DNA from: Ruminococcus sp.
GTDB taxonomy: Bacteria > Bacillota > Clostridia > Oscillospirales > Acutalibacteraceae
DNA length: 13,087 nucleotides
Direction of reading: 5' to 3'
NCBI GenBank assembly: GCA_022510985.1
Contig: JAFLSL010000008.1
Span: 1 to 13,087, forward strand
Shown: positions 7,249 through 13,087 of the stretch, piece after piece
How the letters are laid out: every line of letters starts with the position of its first letter
Numbering within the stretch: position 1 is the stretch's first letter
The notes under the pieces: model-generated
Told to the model about the DNA's origin: nothing
The model's database searches: none
The model's input: only the letters and a program-made list of their open reading frames with translations
Position numbers and translations under genes: made by a program

Positions 7249-8379
7249 ATGTTTGAGATTATAAAAAAACAAGGCAATGCACGCAGAGGAACGATTAACA
7301 CCGTTCACGGAAAAGTTCAAACACCTGCGTTTATGAATGTTGCAACCTGTGGTGCAATTAAAGGTGCACTTTCTGCACTTGACCTCAAGGACGTAAAGTG
7401 TCAAATTATGCTCAGTAACACTTACCATTTGCATCTTAGACCGGGTGATGAAAATGTAAAAAAAATGGGCGGACTTCACAAATTCACAAAATGGGACGGT
7501 CCTATACTTACCGACAGCGGCGGTTTTCAGGTGTTTTCACTCGCTAAGCTTAGAAATATAAGCGAGGACGGCGTAACTTTTAACTCGCATATTGACGGTC
7601 ACAAAATTTTTATGTCACCAGAAGCGAGTATGCAGATTCAGTCAAATTTAGGTTCAACTATTGCAATGGCGTTTGACGAATGTGTTGAAAATCCATCACC
7701 CTACGATTACACTAAAAAATCCGCACAGCTTACCGCACGTTGGCTCAAACGCTGCAAAACTGAAATTGATCGCCTTAACAGCCTTGATGATACCATCAAT
7801 AAAAACCAAATGCTGTTCGGAATAAATCAGGGCGGTATATACAAGGACTTACGCGTTGAACATATGAAAACTATTGCCGATATGGATTTGTCCGGATATG
7901 CAATCGGTGGACTTGCTGTCGGAGAGGAAACCGAAGTAATGTATGAGATTATCGACGAGGTTATCCCCTTTATGCCTAAAGATAAACCGAGATACCTTAT
8001 GGGAGTTGGTACTCCTGTTAATATTATCGAAGCAGTTCACAGAGGCGTTGATATGTTCGACTGCGTTATGCCGAGCAGAAATGCACGCCACGGTCACTTA
8101 TTCACATGGAGCGGTATAAGAAATATTTGGAACGCTAAATACGAACTGGACGAGAGTCCGATTGACGAAGAATGCAGTTGTCCTGTGTGCAGAAATTTCA
8201 GCAGAGCCTATATAAGACATCTGATGAAAGCAGGAGAAATGCTCGGTATGCGATTATGCGTTACCCATAATCTTTATTTCTATAATACTCTTATGGAAAG
8301 AATTCGTGAAGAACTTGATAAAGATAATTTCGAGAGATTTTACAGTACATACAGAGAAATTTTAGGCAATAGAATATAA
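7249..8379 (+). CDS. tgt: tRNA-guanine transglycosylase Tgt
   Basis: The enzyme swaps guanine-34 of GUN-anticodon tRNAs for preQ1. The 376 residues carry the general acid/base Asp89 in TDSGGFQVFSL, Asp143-Glu144-Cys145 in AFDEC, GINQGG (191-196), GGLAVGE (220-226), the nucleophile Asp271 in FDCVMPSRNARHG, and the zinc site Cys309, Cys311, Cys314 and His340. Cys145 and Val224 correspond to the bacterial, preQ1-type pocket positions Cys158 and Val233 of the Zymomonas enzyme, where queuine-using eukaryotic enzymes have smaller or different residues. This agrees with queA next to it. The segment FMNVATCGAIKG (28-39) is less usual than the common PVGT form. The SD GGAGA stands just upstream, overlapping the end of queA by one base. 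Confidence 0.97.
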   Translation: MFEIIKKQGNARRGTINTVHGKVQTPAFMNVATCGAIKGALSALDLKDVKCQIMLSNTYHLHLRPGDENVKKMGGLHKFTKWDGPILTDSGGFQVFSLAKLRNISEDGVTFNSHIDGHKIFMSPEASMQIQSNLGSTIAMAFDECVENPSPYDYTKKSAQLTARWLKRCKTEIDRLNSLDDTINKNQMLFGINQGGIYKDLRVEHMKTIADMDLSGYAIGGLAVGEETEVMYEIIDEVIPFMPKDKPRYLMGVGTPVNIIEAVHRGVDMFDCVMPSRNARHGHLFTWSGIRNIWNAKYELDESPIDEECSCPVCRNFSRAYIRHLMKAGEMLGMRLCVTHNLYFYNTLMERIREELDKDNFERFYSTYREILGNRI

Positions 8380-8428
8380 CCTGAGATATAAAATAGGTGA
8401 AATGTTCATCTTACAACAAAGAAAATTC

Positions 8429-8457
8429 TTGCAAGATATGGAAAAATCTGTTATACT
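8429..8457 (+). promoter_or_regulatory. SigA promoter of yajC
   Basis: -35 TTGCAA (8429-8434), a 17-nt spacer ending in TGT, and -10 TATACT (8452-8457, 5 of 6 matches). The predicted start near 8464 gives a 27-nt leader. yajC is thus not dependent on read-through from tgt. A small hairpin (8395-8411) lies between tgt and this promoter but has no T tract, so no clear tgt terminator is seen. Confidence 0.7.
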
Positions 8458-8490
8458 AGCCTATGTATTTAAAAAGAAAGGAAAATAAAT

Positions 8491-8883
8491 ATGAATAACT
8501 TACCTGTATTAGACGCAGCCCAGGCTGCCGCACAGCAAGGCGGAGGAAATCAATTCTTCGTAATGATTATAATTTACGTTGCAATTTTTGCAGCCCTTTA
8601 CTTCTTCTTAATCAGACCTAACTCAAAGAAAAAGAAAGAAGAGGCTGAGCTTAGAAACAATCTTGAAATCGGAGATGAGATTACAACAATCGGCGGTATC
8701 GTCGGCAGAGTTGTTGCAATAAAAGAGGACGAAGATTCTATTATAATCGAAACAGGCTCAGACAGAAATAAACTCAAAATGAAAAAATGGGCTATCTCAA
8801 CTATCAATACTGTTAAGGAAAAACCTGAACAAAAAGAGGCTGAGAAAAAAGGATTTTTCGCAAAATTTAAAAAGAGTGAATAA
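8491..8883 (+). CDS. yajC: Preprotein translocase subunit YajC
   Basis: YajC is a small single-pass inner-membrane protein that associates with SecDF-SecYEG and supports protein export. Of 130 residues, about 22-42 form the membrane helix, which ends in the family hallmark FFLIRPNSKKKKE. The cytoplasmic domain follows, with IGDEITTIGGIVGRVVAI (60-77) and a long Lys/Glu-rich tail from about 110. The tail makes it somewhat longer than the usual 85-110 residues. The SD AAGGA (8478-8482) is 8 nt before the ATG. The tgt-yajC order is widespread in bacteria. secDF, which often follows, is not here; a small membrane protein takes that place. Confidence 0.95.
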   Translation: MNNLPVLDAAQAAAQQGGGNQFFVMIIIYVAIFAALYFFLIRPNSKKKKEEAELRNNLEIGDEITTIGGIVGRVVAIKEDEDSIIIETGSDRNKLKMKKWAISTINTVKEKPEQKEAEKKGFFAKFKKSE

Positions 8884-8891
8884 TTAAACTA

Positions 8892-8935
8892 TCCCCTGAA
8901 TATAATCTTTTAGGATTATATTCGGGGGAATTTTT
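8892..8935 (+). terminator. Terminator-like hairpin after yajC that contains the SD of the next gene
   Basis: A 16-bp stem (8892-8907 with 8914-8929, one T-G wobble) has a 6-nt loop and is followed by five T directly before the next ATG at 8936. It has the form of an intrinsic terminator, starting 9 nt after the yajC stop. The only SD-like sequence for the next gene, GGGGGA (8924-8929), lies in its right arm. Confidence 0.75.
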
Positions 8936-9352
8936 ATGAGAGCTGTAAACTCAAAATTTGATTCTATAAATAAGAAAGCAATTAAAAGCGTATTTTTCGG
9001 AGCCTTAGTCGGAACATTGATTACTATCATACTTACAATAATTTGTTCACTTGTAATTGTATCGACAGGAAAGCTACCCGACGGAGCTTTGGAATACATT
9101 TCATTGGGGCTTCTTGCTGTGGGTGGTTATATAGGCGGTTATATAGGCGGAAAAATTTACAAAAGTTCAGGACTTATAATAGGTCTTGTAACAGGATTTA
9201 TAATGTTTTTTATAGTTTTAATTGCCGGCCTTAATTCATTTTCAGGTAGCTTTTCCCTATTAATTGTTTATAAAATTTTAGTTCTGCTTATATTTGCGTC
9301 ACTCGGAGCAATTATCGGGGTTAATAAAAAAGAAAAAATTAAGTTCAAATAA
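8936..9352 (+). CDS. TIGR04086-type small membrane protein (YrzE-like), function unknown
   Basis: This 138-residue protein has four predicted membrane helices (about 18-42, 51-72, 78-98 and 106-129), a short basic N-terminus, and a Lys-rich C-terminus after the conserved-looking GAIIGVN (124-130). Helix 2 is glycine-rich, with a YIGG repeat encoded by a 12-bp tandem repeat near 9123-9147. Layout, length and position after yajC match the TIGR04086 family of Firmicutes, whose function is unknown. I see no other start codon that would keep helix 1, so the ATG at 8936 is taken, even though its SD GGGGGA is buried in the hairpin just upstream. The family call is by memory of pattern and context. 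Confidence 0.78.
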   Translation: MRAVNSKFDSINKKAIKSVFFGALVGTLITIILTIICSLVIVSTGKLPDGALEYISLGLLAVGGYIGGYIGGKIYKSSGLIIGLVTGFIMFFIVLIAGLNSFSGSFSLLIVYKILVLLIFASLGAIIGVNKKEKIKFK

Positions 9353-9387
9353 AAAAATGCTGACTTCATTTAGAGGTCAGCATTTTT
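9353..9387. terminator. Bidirectional terminator between convergent genes
   Basis: A 15-bp stem (9353-9367 with 9373-9387, one T-G wobble) closes an ATTTA loop, with A on one side and five T on the other. It starts right after the plus-strand stop codon and includes the last codon and stop of the minus-strand RluD gene (TGA at 9368-9366), serving both transcripts. Confidence 0.9.
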
Positions 9388-10235
9388 ATATCTTCGGGTA
9401 ATTCACTTTTTAAAATAACCTTTTCTTTTGTAATAGGATGAACAAAGCTTACCAAAGCACAATGAAGTGCCTGACGTTTTATAAGATTTAGCGAGCCTCC
9501 ATACATATCATCACCGAGAAGAGGATGACCTACCGAGGAAAAATGGCATCTGATTTGATGAGTATGCCCTGTTTCAAGCTTAATTTCAAGCAAGGTGTAA
9601 TCTTTGTAAAGTGAAACAGGCTTATAATGAGTAACGGATTTCAGTCCATCTTCAGAACAAGTACGCTGAATGGTATGACCTTCAAGCAGTTTAATCGGCT
9701 TATCTATCGTACCATCACTGTCTATTATACCCTCGCATACAGCAATATATCTTTTGTCAACTGTTTTAAAAAGACTTGAAGCGGTAAAGCGGTCCTTTGC
9801 AACAACTACAATTCCCGATGTATCTTTATCGAGTCTGTTAATCGAACGGAATTTATATGTTTCGCCACGCTCTTTCTGTCTGTATGCCAAAAAATTGGCG
9901 AGCGTATCTTCCTGATGGATTTTTGTTGGATGAACAGGAACATTATCGGGTTTATCGAGTGCGATAATGTAATCGTCCTCAAACAAGATTTTCAAATCGC
10001 CCTTAACAGGTATTATTTCATTTTTATCTTCGGGAAGATTAAGAATAACAATATCTCCCGAATTTAAAATATCTATAGTTCTAAGAATTTTATTATCTCT
10101 TAAAATTCCGTCTTTTTCACGCTTTAAACGTGTTATCATACGAGCAGATACACCGCAATGCTTTCTTAAAAAAGTATTTACCGAAGCTTTATCACATTCA
10201 ATAGGCACAGTAAATCTCAGACTTTTAGAGGACAT
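9366..10235 (-). CDS. RluD-family rRNA/tRNA pseudouridine synthase
   Basis: The enzyme isomerises uridine to pseudouridine in structured RNA. The 289 residues show an N-terminal S4-like RNA-binding region (about 15-75; VNTFLRKHCGVSARMITRLKR), then the RluA/RluD catalytic domain. That domain has ALDKPDNVPVHPT (92-104), the catalytic Asp136 in INRLDKDTSGIVV, and ETGHTHQIRCHFSSVGHPLLGD (221-242). The exact target uridines cannot be read from sequence, because Firmicutes carry several such paralogues; hence no gene symbol. The start overlaps the upstream DUF1294 gene by 11 nt and has only a weak SD, so translation is probably coupled. The 3' end is inside the shared terminator. Confidence 0.92.
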   Translation of the reverse strand: MSSKSLRFTVPIECDKASVNTFLRKHCGVSARMITRLKREKDGILRDNKILRTIDILNSGDIVILNLPEDKNEIIPVKGDLKILFEDDYIIALDKPDNVPVHPTKIHQEDTLANFLAYRQKERGETYKFRSINRLDKDTSGIVVVAKDRFTASSLFKTVDKRYIAVCEGIIDSDGTIDKPIKLLEGHTIQRTCSEDGLKSVTHYKPVSLYKDYTLLEIKLETGHTHQIRCHFSSVGHPLLGDDMYGGSLNLIKRQALHCALVSFVHPITKEKVILKSELPEDIKMLTSK

Positions 10236-10497
10236 AGCTGTTCACCATAGAATAAATCATAAACTGAAGAACAATTATCAGAGGTATTCCGAGCATAAAT
10301 TTAACTTTCTGAGTTTTATGACGGATAATCTGCATAGTAATGTACATTGAAACACTTCCGCCTAAAGCAGAAATCAGAATTAAAGTAGATTCTTTAACTC
10401 TCCAATTGCCTTTAATTGCACAGTGTTTATCGTATGCAGTTACAACTATCGAAACAAGATTTATTATAGCAAGATAAAATAAAAAAATAGGATTCAT
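10225..10497 (-). CDS. DUF1294 small membrane protein
   Basis: This 90-residue integral membrane protein of unknown function has about three hydrophobic segments (4-20, 38-56 and 68-86). The DUF1294 signatures are all present: AYDK (21-24), WRVKE (32-36), LGGS (45-48), RHKT (59-62) and the following KVKF. The SD CGGAG (10509-10505) precedes the ATG. It is the first gene of a two-gene unit with the RluD-type synthase, which it overlaps by 11 nt, and is divergent from the GHL10 gene across only 24 nt. The co-transcription suggests nothing specific about its role. Confidence 0.85.
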   Translation of the reverse strand: MNPIFLFYLAIINLVSIVVTAYDKHCAIKGNWRVKESTLILISALGGSVSMYITMQIIRHKTQKVKFMLGIPLIIVLQFMIYSMVNSYVL

Positions 10498-10521
10498 AAA
10501 TAAACTCCGAGGGATGGTAAA

Positions 10522-11724
10522 ATGAAAATTAAAAATAAAATTCCGCTATTTCTTAGCATCACAGCACTTATATCAGTTATTGCGTTTTCGAGTTCAAATA
10601 ATATAACACCAAGCGAAACTGTAAAAAAAGAGAATAAAGCAGTTAAGACAAGTAACACTGAAATAGAAAGTGAAATGCGTGGAGTTTGGGTTACATATAT
10701 GGATCTTGATATGCAGGAAACTGACCTGAGCTACAAAAGCTTTAAGAAGAAATTTAAGGAAATCGCTGATAAATCCAAGAAAGATAAATTTAATACATTA
10801 ATCGTTCAGGTAAGACCTTTTTCCGATGCACTTTACGACTCGTCATACTATCCGTATTCCCACATTATTTCAGGAACTCAGGGCAAAAATCCGGGGTATG
10901 ACCCACTTAAATATATGTGTGCATACTCACATAAAATCGGGCTTAAAATTCACGCGTGGATTAACCCATATAGAGTAAGAAGTTCGAGGGAACTAAGGCT
11001 TTCAGAAAATAATCCATATAAAAACAACAAACAGCTCGGAGTAAAAGTCGGCGACGGAATTTATTATAATCCGGCACTTTCAGGTGTTCGAAAGCTTATT
11101 GAAAACGGAATAAGAGAAATTGTAAATAATTATGATGTTGATGGAATTCAATTTGACGATTATTTTTATCCCACATCAAAAGAAAGCTTTGACAAAAAGC
11201 AGTATAAAAAATATTGCGATAATGTTGGATTAGAGAACGCTATGTCTCTTGAAGAGTGGAGAATTGCAAATGTTAACATCTTAATTGCAGAATGTTATAC
11301 GATAGTTCACAATAACCAAAAAAATATTGTTTTCGGTATATCTCCGCAAGGTAATATCGAAAATGATTACGAAATGTATGCTGATGTCAAAAGTTGGTGT
11401 GAAAAATCAGGATACATAGACTATATTTGTCCTCAACTTTACTACAGTTTAGACAATCCTGCCCTAACTTTCGAAAGAGCTCTTAAGAATTGGACTTCGC
11501 TCAACTATAACGACAACGTTACATTATATATCGGAATTGCGGGATATAAAACGGGTACTGATCTTGACGGCGGAACATGGTCATATTCCGACAAAATTCT
11601 TCAGGAAGAAGTAAAGTTAATAAGAAAAAGAAATATAAAAGGGTTTATGTTTTACAGCTTTGCGAATTTAGAGAGCAAGAAAGCCGCAAAAGAAGTTAGC
11701 AATCTTGTTGAAATTTTAGATTAA
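10522..11724 (+). CDS. Secreted GHL10 (DUF187) family glycoside-hydrolase-like protein
   Basis: This is a predicted exported TIM-barrel hydrolase-like protein of the GHL10/DUF187 family (Pfam PF02638; YngK-like), thought to act on cell-envelope or extracellular glycans; the substrate is not established. Of 400 residues, 1-24 look like a signal peptide (basic start, hydrophobic 8-22, no lipobox Cys), and 25-50 form a charged linker. The barrel then shows EMRGVWVTYMDLD (51-63), VQVRPFSDALYDSSYYPYS (95-113), HAWINPYRV (144-152), the probable active-site DGIQFDDYFYP (207-217), GISPQGN (272-278), YICPQLYYS (301-309) and GFMFYSFANL (374-383). There is no extra carbohydrate-binding or SH3 domain, so it is a minimal form. 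The SD GAGGGA is 7-8 nt upstream of the ATG. The 3' end overlaps mtaB by 9 nt. Confidence 0.88.
   Translation: MKIKNKIPLFLSITALISVIAFSSSNNITPSETVKKENKAVKTSNTEIESEMRGVWVTYMDLDMQETDLSYKSFKKKFKEIADKSKKDKFNTLIVQVRPFSDALYDSSYYPYSHIISGTQGKNPGYDPLKYMCAYSHKIGLKIHAWINPYRVRSSRELRLSENNPYKNNKQLGVKVGDGIYYNPALSGVRKLIENGIREIVNNYDVDGIQFDDYFYPTSKESFDKKQYKKYCDNVGLENAMSLEEWRIANVNILIAECYTIVHNNQKNIVFGISPQGNIENDYEMYADVKSWCEKSGYIDYICPQLYYSLDNPALTFERALKNWTSLNYNDNVTLYIGIAGYKTGTDLDGGTWSYSDKILQEEVKLIRKRNIKGFMFYSFANLESKKAAKEVSNLVEILD
10567..10597 (-). promoter_or_regulatory. Weak candidate promoter for DUF1294-rluD inside the divergent gene
   Basis: On the minus strand: TTGAAC (10597-10592), a long 19-nt spacer, and TATAAG (10572-10567) preceded by TGA (extended -10). 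It would start transcription about 65 nt before the DUF1294 ATG, inside the signal-peptide region of the GHL10 gene. It is included because a promoter must lie outside the 24-nt gap, but support is weak. Confidence 0.25.
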
Positions 11725-13008
11725 TTCTCCTATACAGAAATCGTCATCAGATTTTATGATTTTTACATTAACAATTTCACCGGTCAATTCTTCATCACAA
11801 TAAATACGAACAGGGGTATAATTCATTGTATAGCCTTCATAATACTCGTTATTTCTTAGCCTTTCGACTAAAACGCCCTCTACCCTGCCGACTTGTGATT
11901 TTAAAAACTCAAGGCGAAGATTATCCGTCGCTTCAATCATAATTTTACTGCGTTCATCTTTAATCTTACTCGGTATTTGGTTGTCCATTTTATCGGCAAC
12001 AGTGCCTTTTCTCTGTGAGTAAGGGAAAACATGTGTTTTTGAAAAGCCGACTTTCTTTACAAAATCGAGACTTTCGTTGAATTCTTCATCCGTTTCACCT
12101 GCAAATCCTACCATAACATCCGTTGTTATGGACGCATTATCAAAATTTGAACGCAGGTTATCAACGATTTGCATATACTCTTCGGTGTTATACTGACGTC
12201 GCATACGTTTTAAGGTTGCATTGCATCCGCTTTGCAGAGAAAGGTGAAAATGAGGACAAAATTTATCTTGCAATGAAAAGCGTTTGATAAGATTTTCGCT
12301 CATTGTTTCAGGCTCAAACGAGCCTAAACGGACACGTTTAATCTCATCAAATTCACAAGCTATATCCACCGCATCTGCTAAATCAAAATCTTCACCCTGA
12401 CCGTAAGCTGAAAGATTTATACCAACAAGCACAATTTCTTTATAGCCGTTTAAGGCAAGCTTTTTAATCTCCTTGCGAAGTACTTCGGGAGTTTTACTGC
12501 GTACTCTTCCACGTGAATACGGAATTATGCAATAAGTGCAAAAACGGTTACAACCATCCTCGATTTTAACAAAGGCTCTTGTATGTCCGTCAAAGTTATT
12601 AACGCTGATGTTTTCGTATTCTGCGTTTTTATTATCGTGGGTTTCAATACTGATAATTTGATTGCGATGAATTAGGAATTCGTTAATCTTCTCAATCAAA
12701 TCAGCTCTGCGTTTGTTTCCGAGCACAATATCGCAGCCCTCAAAATCACTCACTCTATCAGGAAATGCCTGCGGCATACATCCTGTAAGAATAACAATTC
12801 CGTCGGGGTTATTACGGCGGACCTTATGGAGAATTTTTCTGTTTTTGGCGTCTGTTACAGCTGTTACCGTACAAGTATTTATTATCGTAATATCAGCTGT
12901 GTTTTTATCCTCTGAAGGTATGAATCCGTTCTGTCTTAAAAGCTCACTCATAAGCTGGGATTCGTATTGATTGACCTTACAACCGAGGGTTATTATATTA
13001 AAATCCAT
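11716..13008 (-). CDS. mtaB: tRNA t6A37 methylthiotransferase MtaB
   Basis: MtaB is a radical-SAM methylthiotransferase that turns t6A37 into ms2t6A37 in tRNAs reading ANN codons. The 430 residues have the three expected domains. The UPF0004 N-terminal domain has Cys10 in TLGCKVNQYES (the MtaB/YqeV form rather than MiaB or RimO), Cys46 in NTCTVT and Cys77 in TGCMPQ for the auxiliary 4Fe-4S cluster. The radical SAM domain has Cys153, Cys157 and Cys160 in EDGCNRFCTYCIIPYSRGRVRS. A C-terminal TRAM domain runs from about 373 to 430. All cluster cysteines are present. The SD is a modest GGGAAG. A stem-loop lies in the upstream region. The stop codon lies inside the 3' end of the convergent GHL10 gene. 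Confidence 0.95.
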   Translation of the reverse strand: MDFNIITLGCKVNQYESQLMSELLRQNGFIPSEDKNTADITIINTCTVTAVTDAKNRKILHKVRRNNPDGIVILTGCMPQAFPDRVSDFEGCDIVLGNKRRADLIEKINEFLIHRNQIISIETHDNKNAEYENISVNNFDGHTRAFVKIEDGCNRFCTYCIIPYSRGRVRSKTPEVLRKEIKKLALNGYKEIVLVGINLSAYGQGEDFDLADAVDIACEFDEIKRVRLGSFEPETMSENLIKRFSLQDKFCPHFHLSLQSGCNATLKRMRRQYNTEEYMQIVDNLRSNFDNASITTDVMVGFAGETDEEFNESLDFVKKVGFSKTHVFPYSQRKGTVADKMDNQIPSKIKDERSKIMIEATDNLRLEFLKSQVGRVEGVLVERLRNNEYYEGYTMNYTPVRIYCDEELTGEIVNVKIIKSDDDFCIGELI

Positions 13009-13031
13009 AATTTACTTCCCGATTTAATTTT

Positions 13032-13063
13032 GGCTGTATCAAAGTTTTTGCCTTGATACAGCC
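13032..13063 (-). other. Stem-loop upstream of mtaB
   Basis: There is a perfect 11-bp inverted repeat, GGCTGTATCAA (13032-13042) with TTGATACAGCC (13053-13063), and a 10-nt loop. On the minus strand it is followed by AAAA, so it is not a terminator in the mtaB direction. On the plus strand only CATTTT follows. A possible -10 TATACT (13077-13072) would place the transcript start at its foot, making it a 5'-end stem-loop of the mtaB mRNA. The -35 would be outside the window. Confidence 0.5.
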
Positions 13064-13087
13064 CATTTTAAAGTATAAATTTAAGAG

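Noticed and set aside
7174..7479. Minus-strand ORF across the queA-tgt junction
   Set aside because: Covers two well-supported plus-strand genes; no supporting signal.
8395..8411. Hairpin after tgt (AGGTGAA/TTCATCT)
   Set aside because: Seven bp with a wobble and no T tract; not enough for a terminator.
8402..8488. A 28-codon ORF between tgt and yajC, ending 2 nt before the yajC start
   Set aside because: Its SD-like GGTG is only 2 nt from its ATG and the clear yajC promoter lies inside it, so it would not be on the main yajC transcript.
9123..9147. 12-bp tandem repeat in the TIGR04086 gene as a possible phase-variation site
   Set aside because: Only two imperfect units, in frame, encoding a YIGG repeat in a membrane helix; more likely structural.

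Overview
The window is AT-rich, almost fully coding chromosomal DNA, and all of it looks like core housekeeping sequence. Shine-Dalgarno (SD) sites of the AAGGAGG type, SigA-like promoters, the cdaA-cdaR pair, a DUF3343 protein next to a cysteine desulfurase, and a TIGR04086 membrane protein next to yajC together point to a low-GC Firmicute of class Clostridia, perhaps Oscillospirales/Ruminococcaceae-like. The class is fairly secure and the family is a guess. I saw no tRNA, rRNA, CRISPR array, IS element, phage gene or defence gene.

Left part, all on the minus strand. At the right end of this block, asd, dapA and dapB form an operon for the shared aspartate branch to diaminopimelate/lysine. 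It runs from a strong promoter at 6153-6181 to a hairpin terminator at 3170-3207. Beyond the terminator a small DUF3343 protein overlaps a cysteine desulfurase-like enzyme by ATGA. Then cdaA (c-di-AMP synthase), with its own near-consensus promoter, overlaps the start of cdaR, which runs off the left edge.

Middle part, plus strand. queA and tgt (queuosine tRNA modification) are 8 nt apart. They are followed by yajC (Sec translocase accessory) with its own promoter, then a small TIGR04086 membrane protein whose SD lies inside a terminator-like hairpin.

Right part. A DUF1294 membrane protein and an RluD-type pseudouridine synthase form a minus-strand pair, convergent with the previous block across a bidirectional terminator. 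Divergent from that pair, with only 24 nt between start codons, is a secreted GHL10 (DUF187) glycoside-hydrolase-like protein. It converges on mtaB (tRNA t6A methylthiotransferase) with a 9-nt overlap of the coding ends. A stem-loop lies just upstream of mtaB.

Four of the track's start codons were moved downstream because a clear SD decides them: asd, dapA, dapB and the DUF3343 gene. I found no undescribed multi-gene system. The most interesting signals are at RNA level: two mutually exclusive hairpins between dapA and dapB, one of which hides the dapB SD; the yajC/TIGR04086 hairpin; and a dyad over the cdaA promoter.
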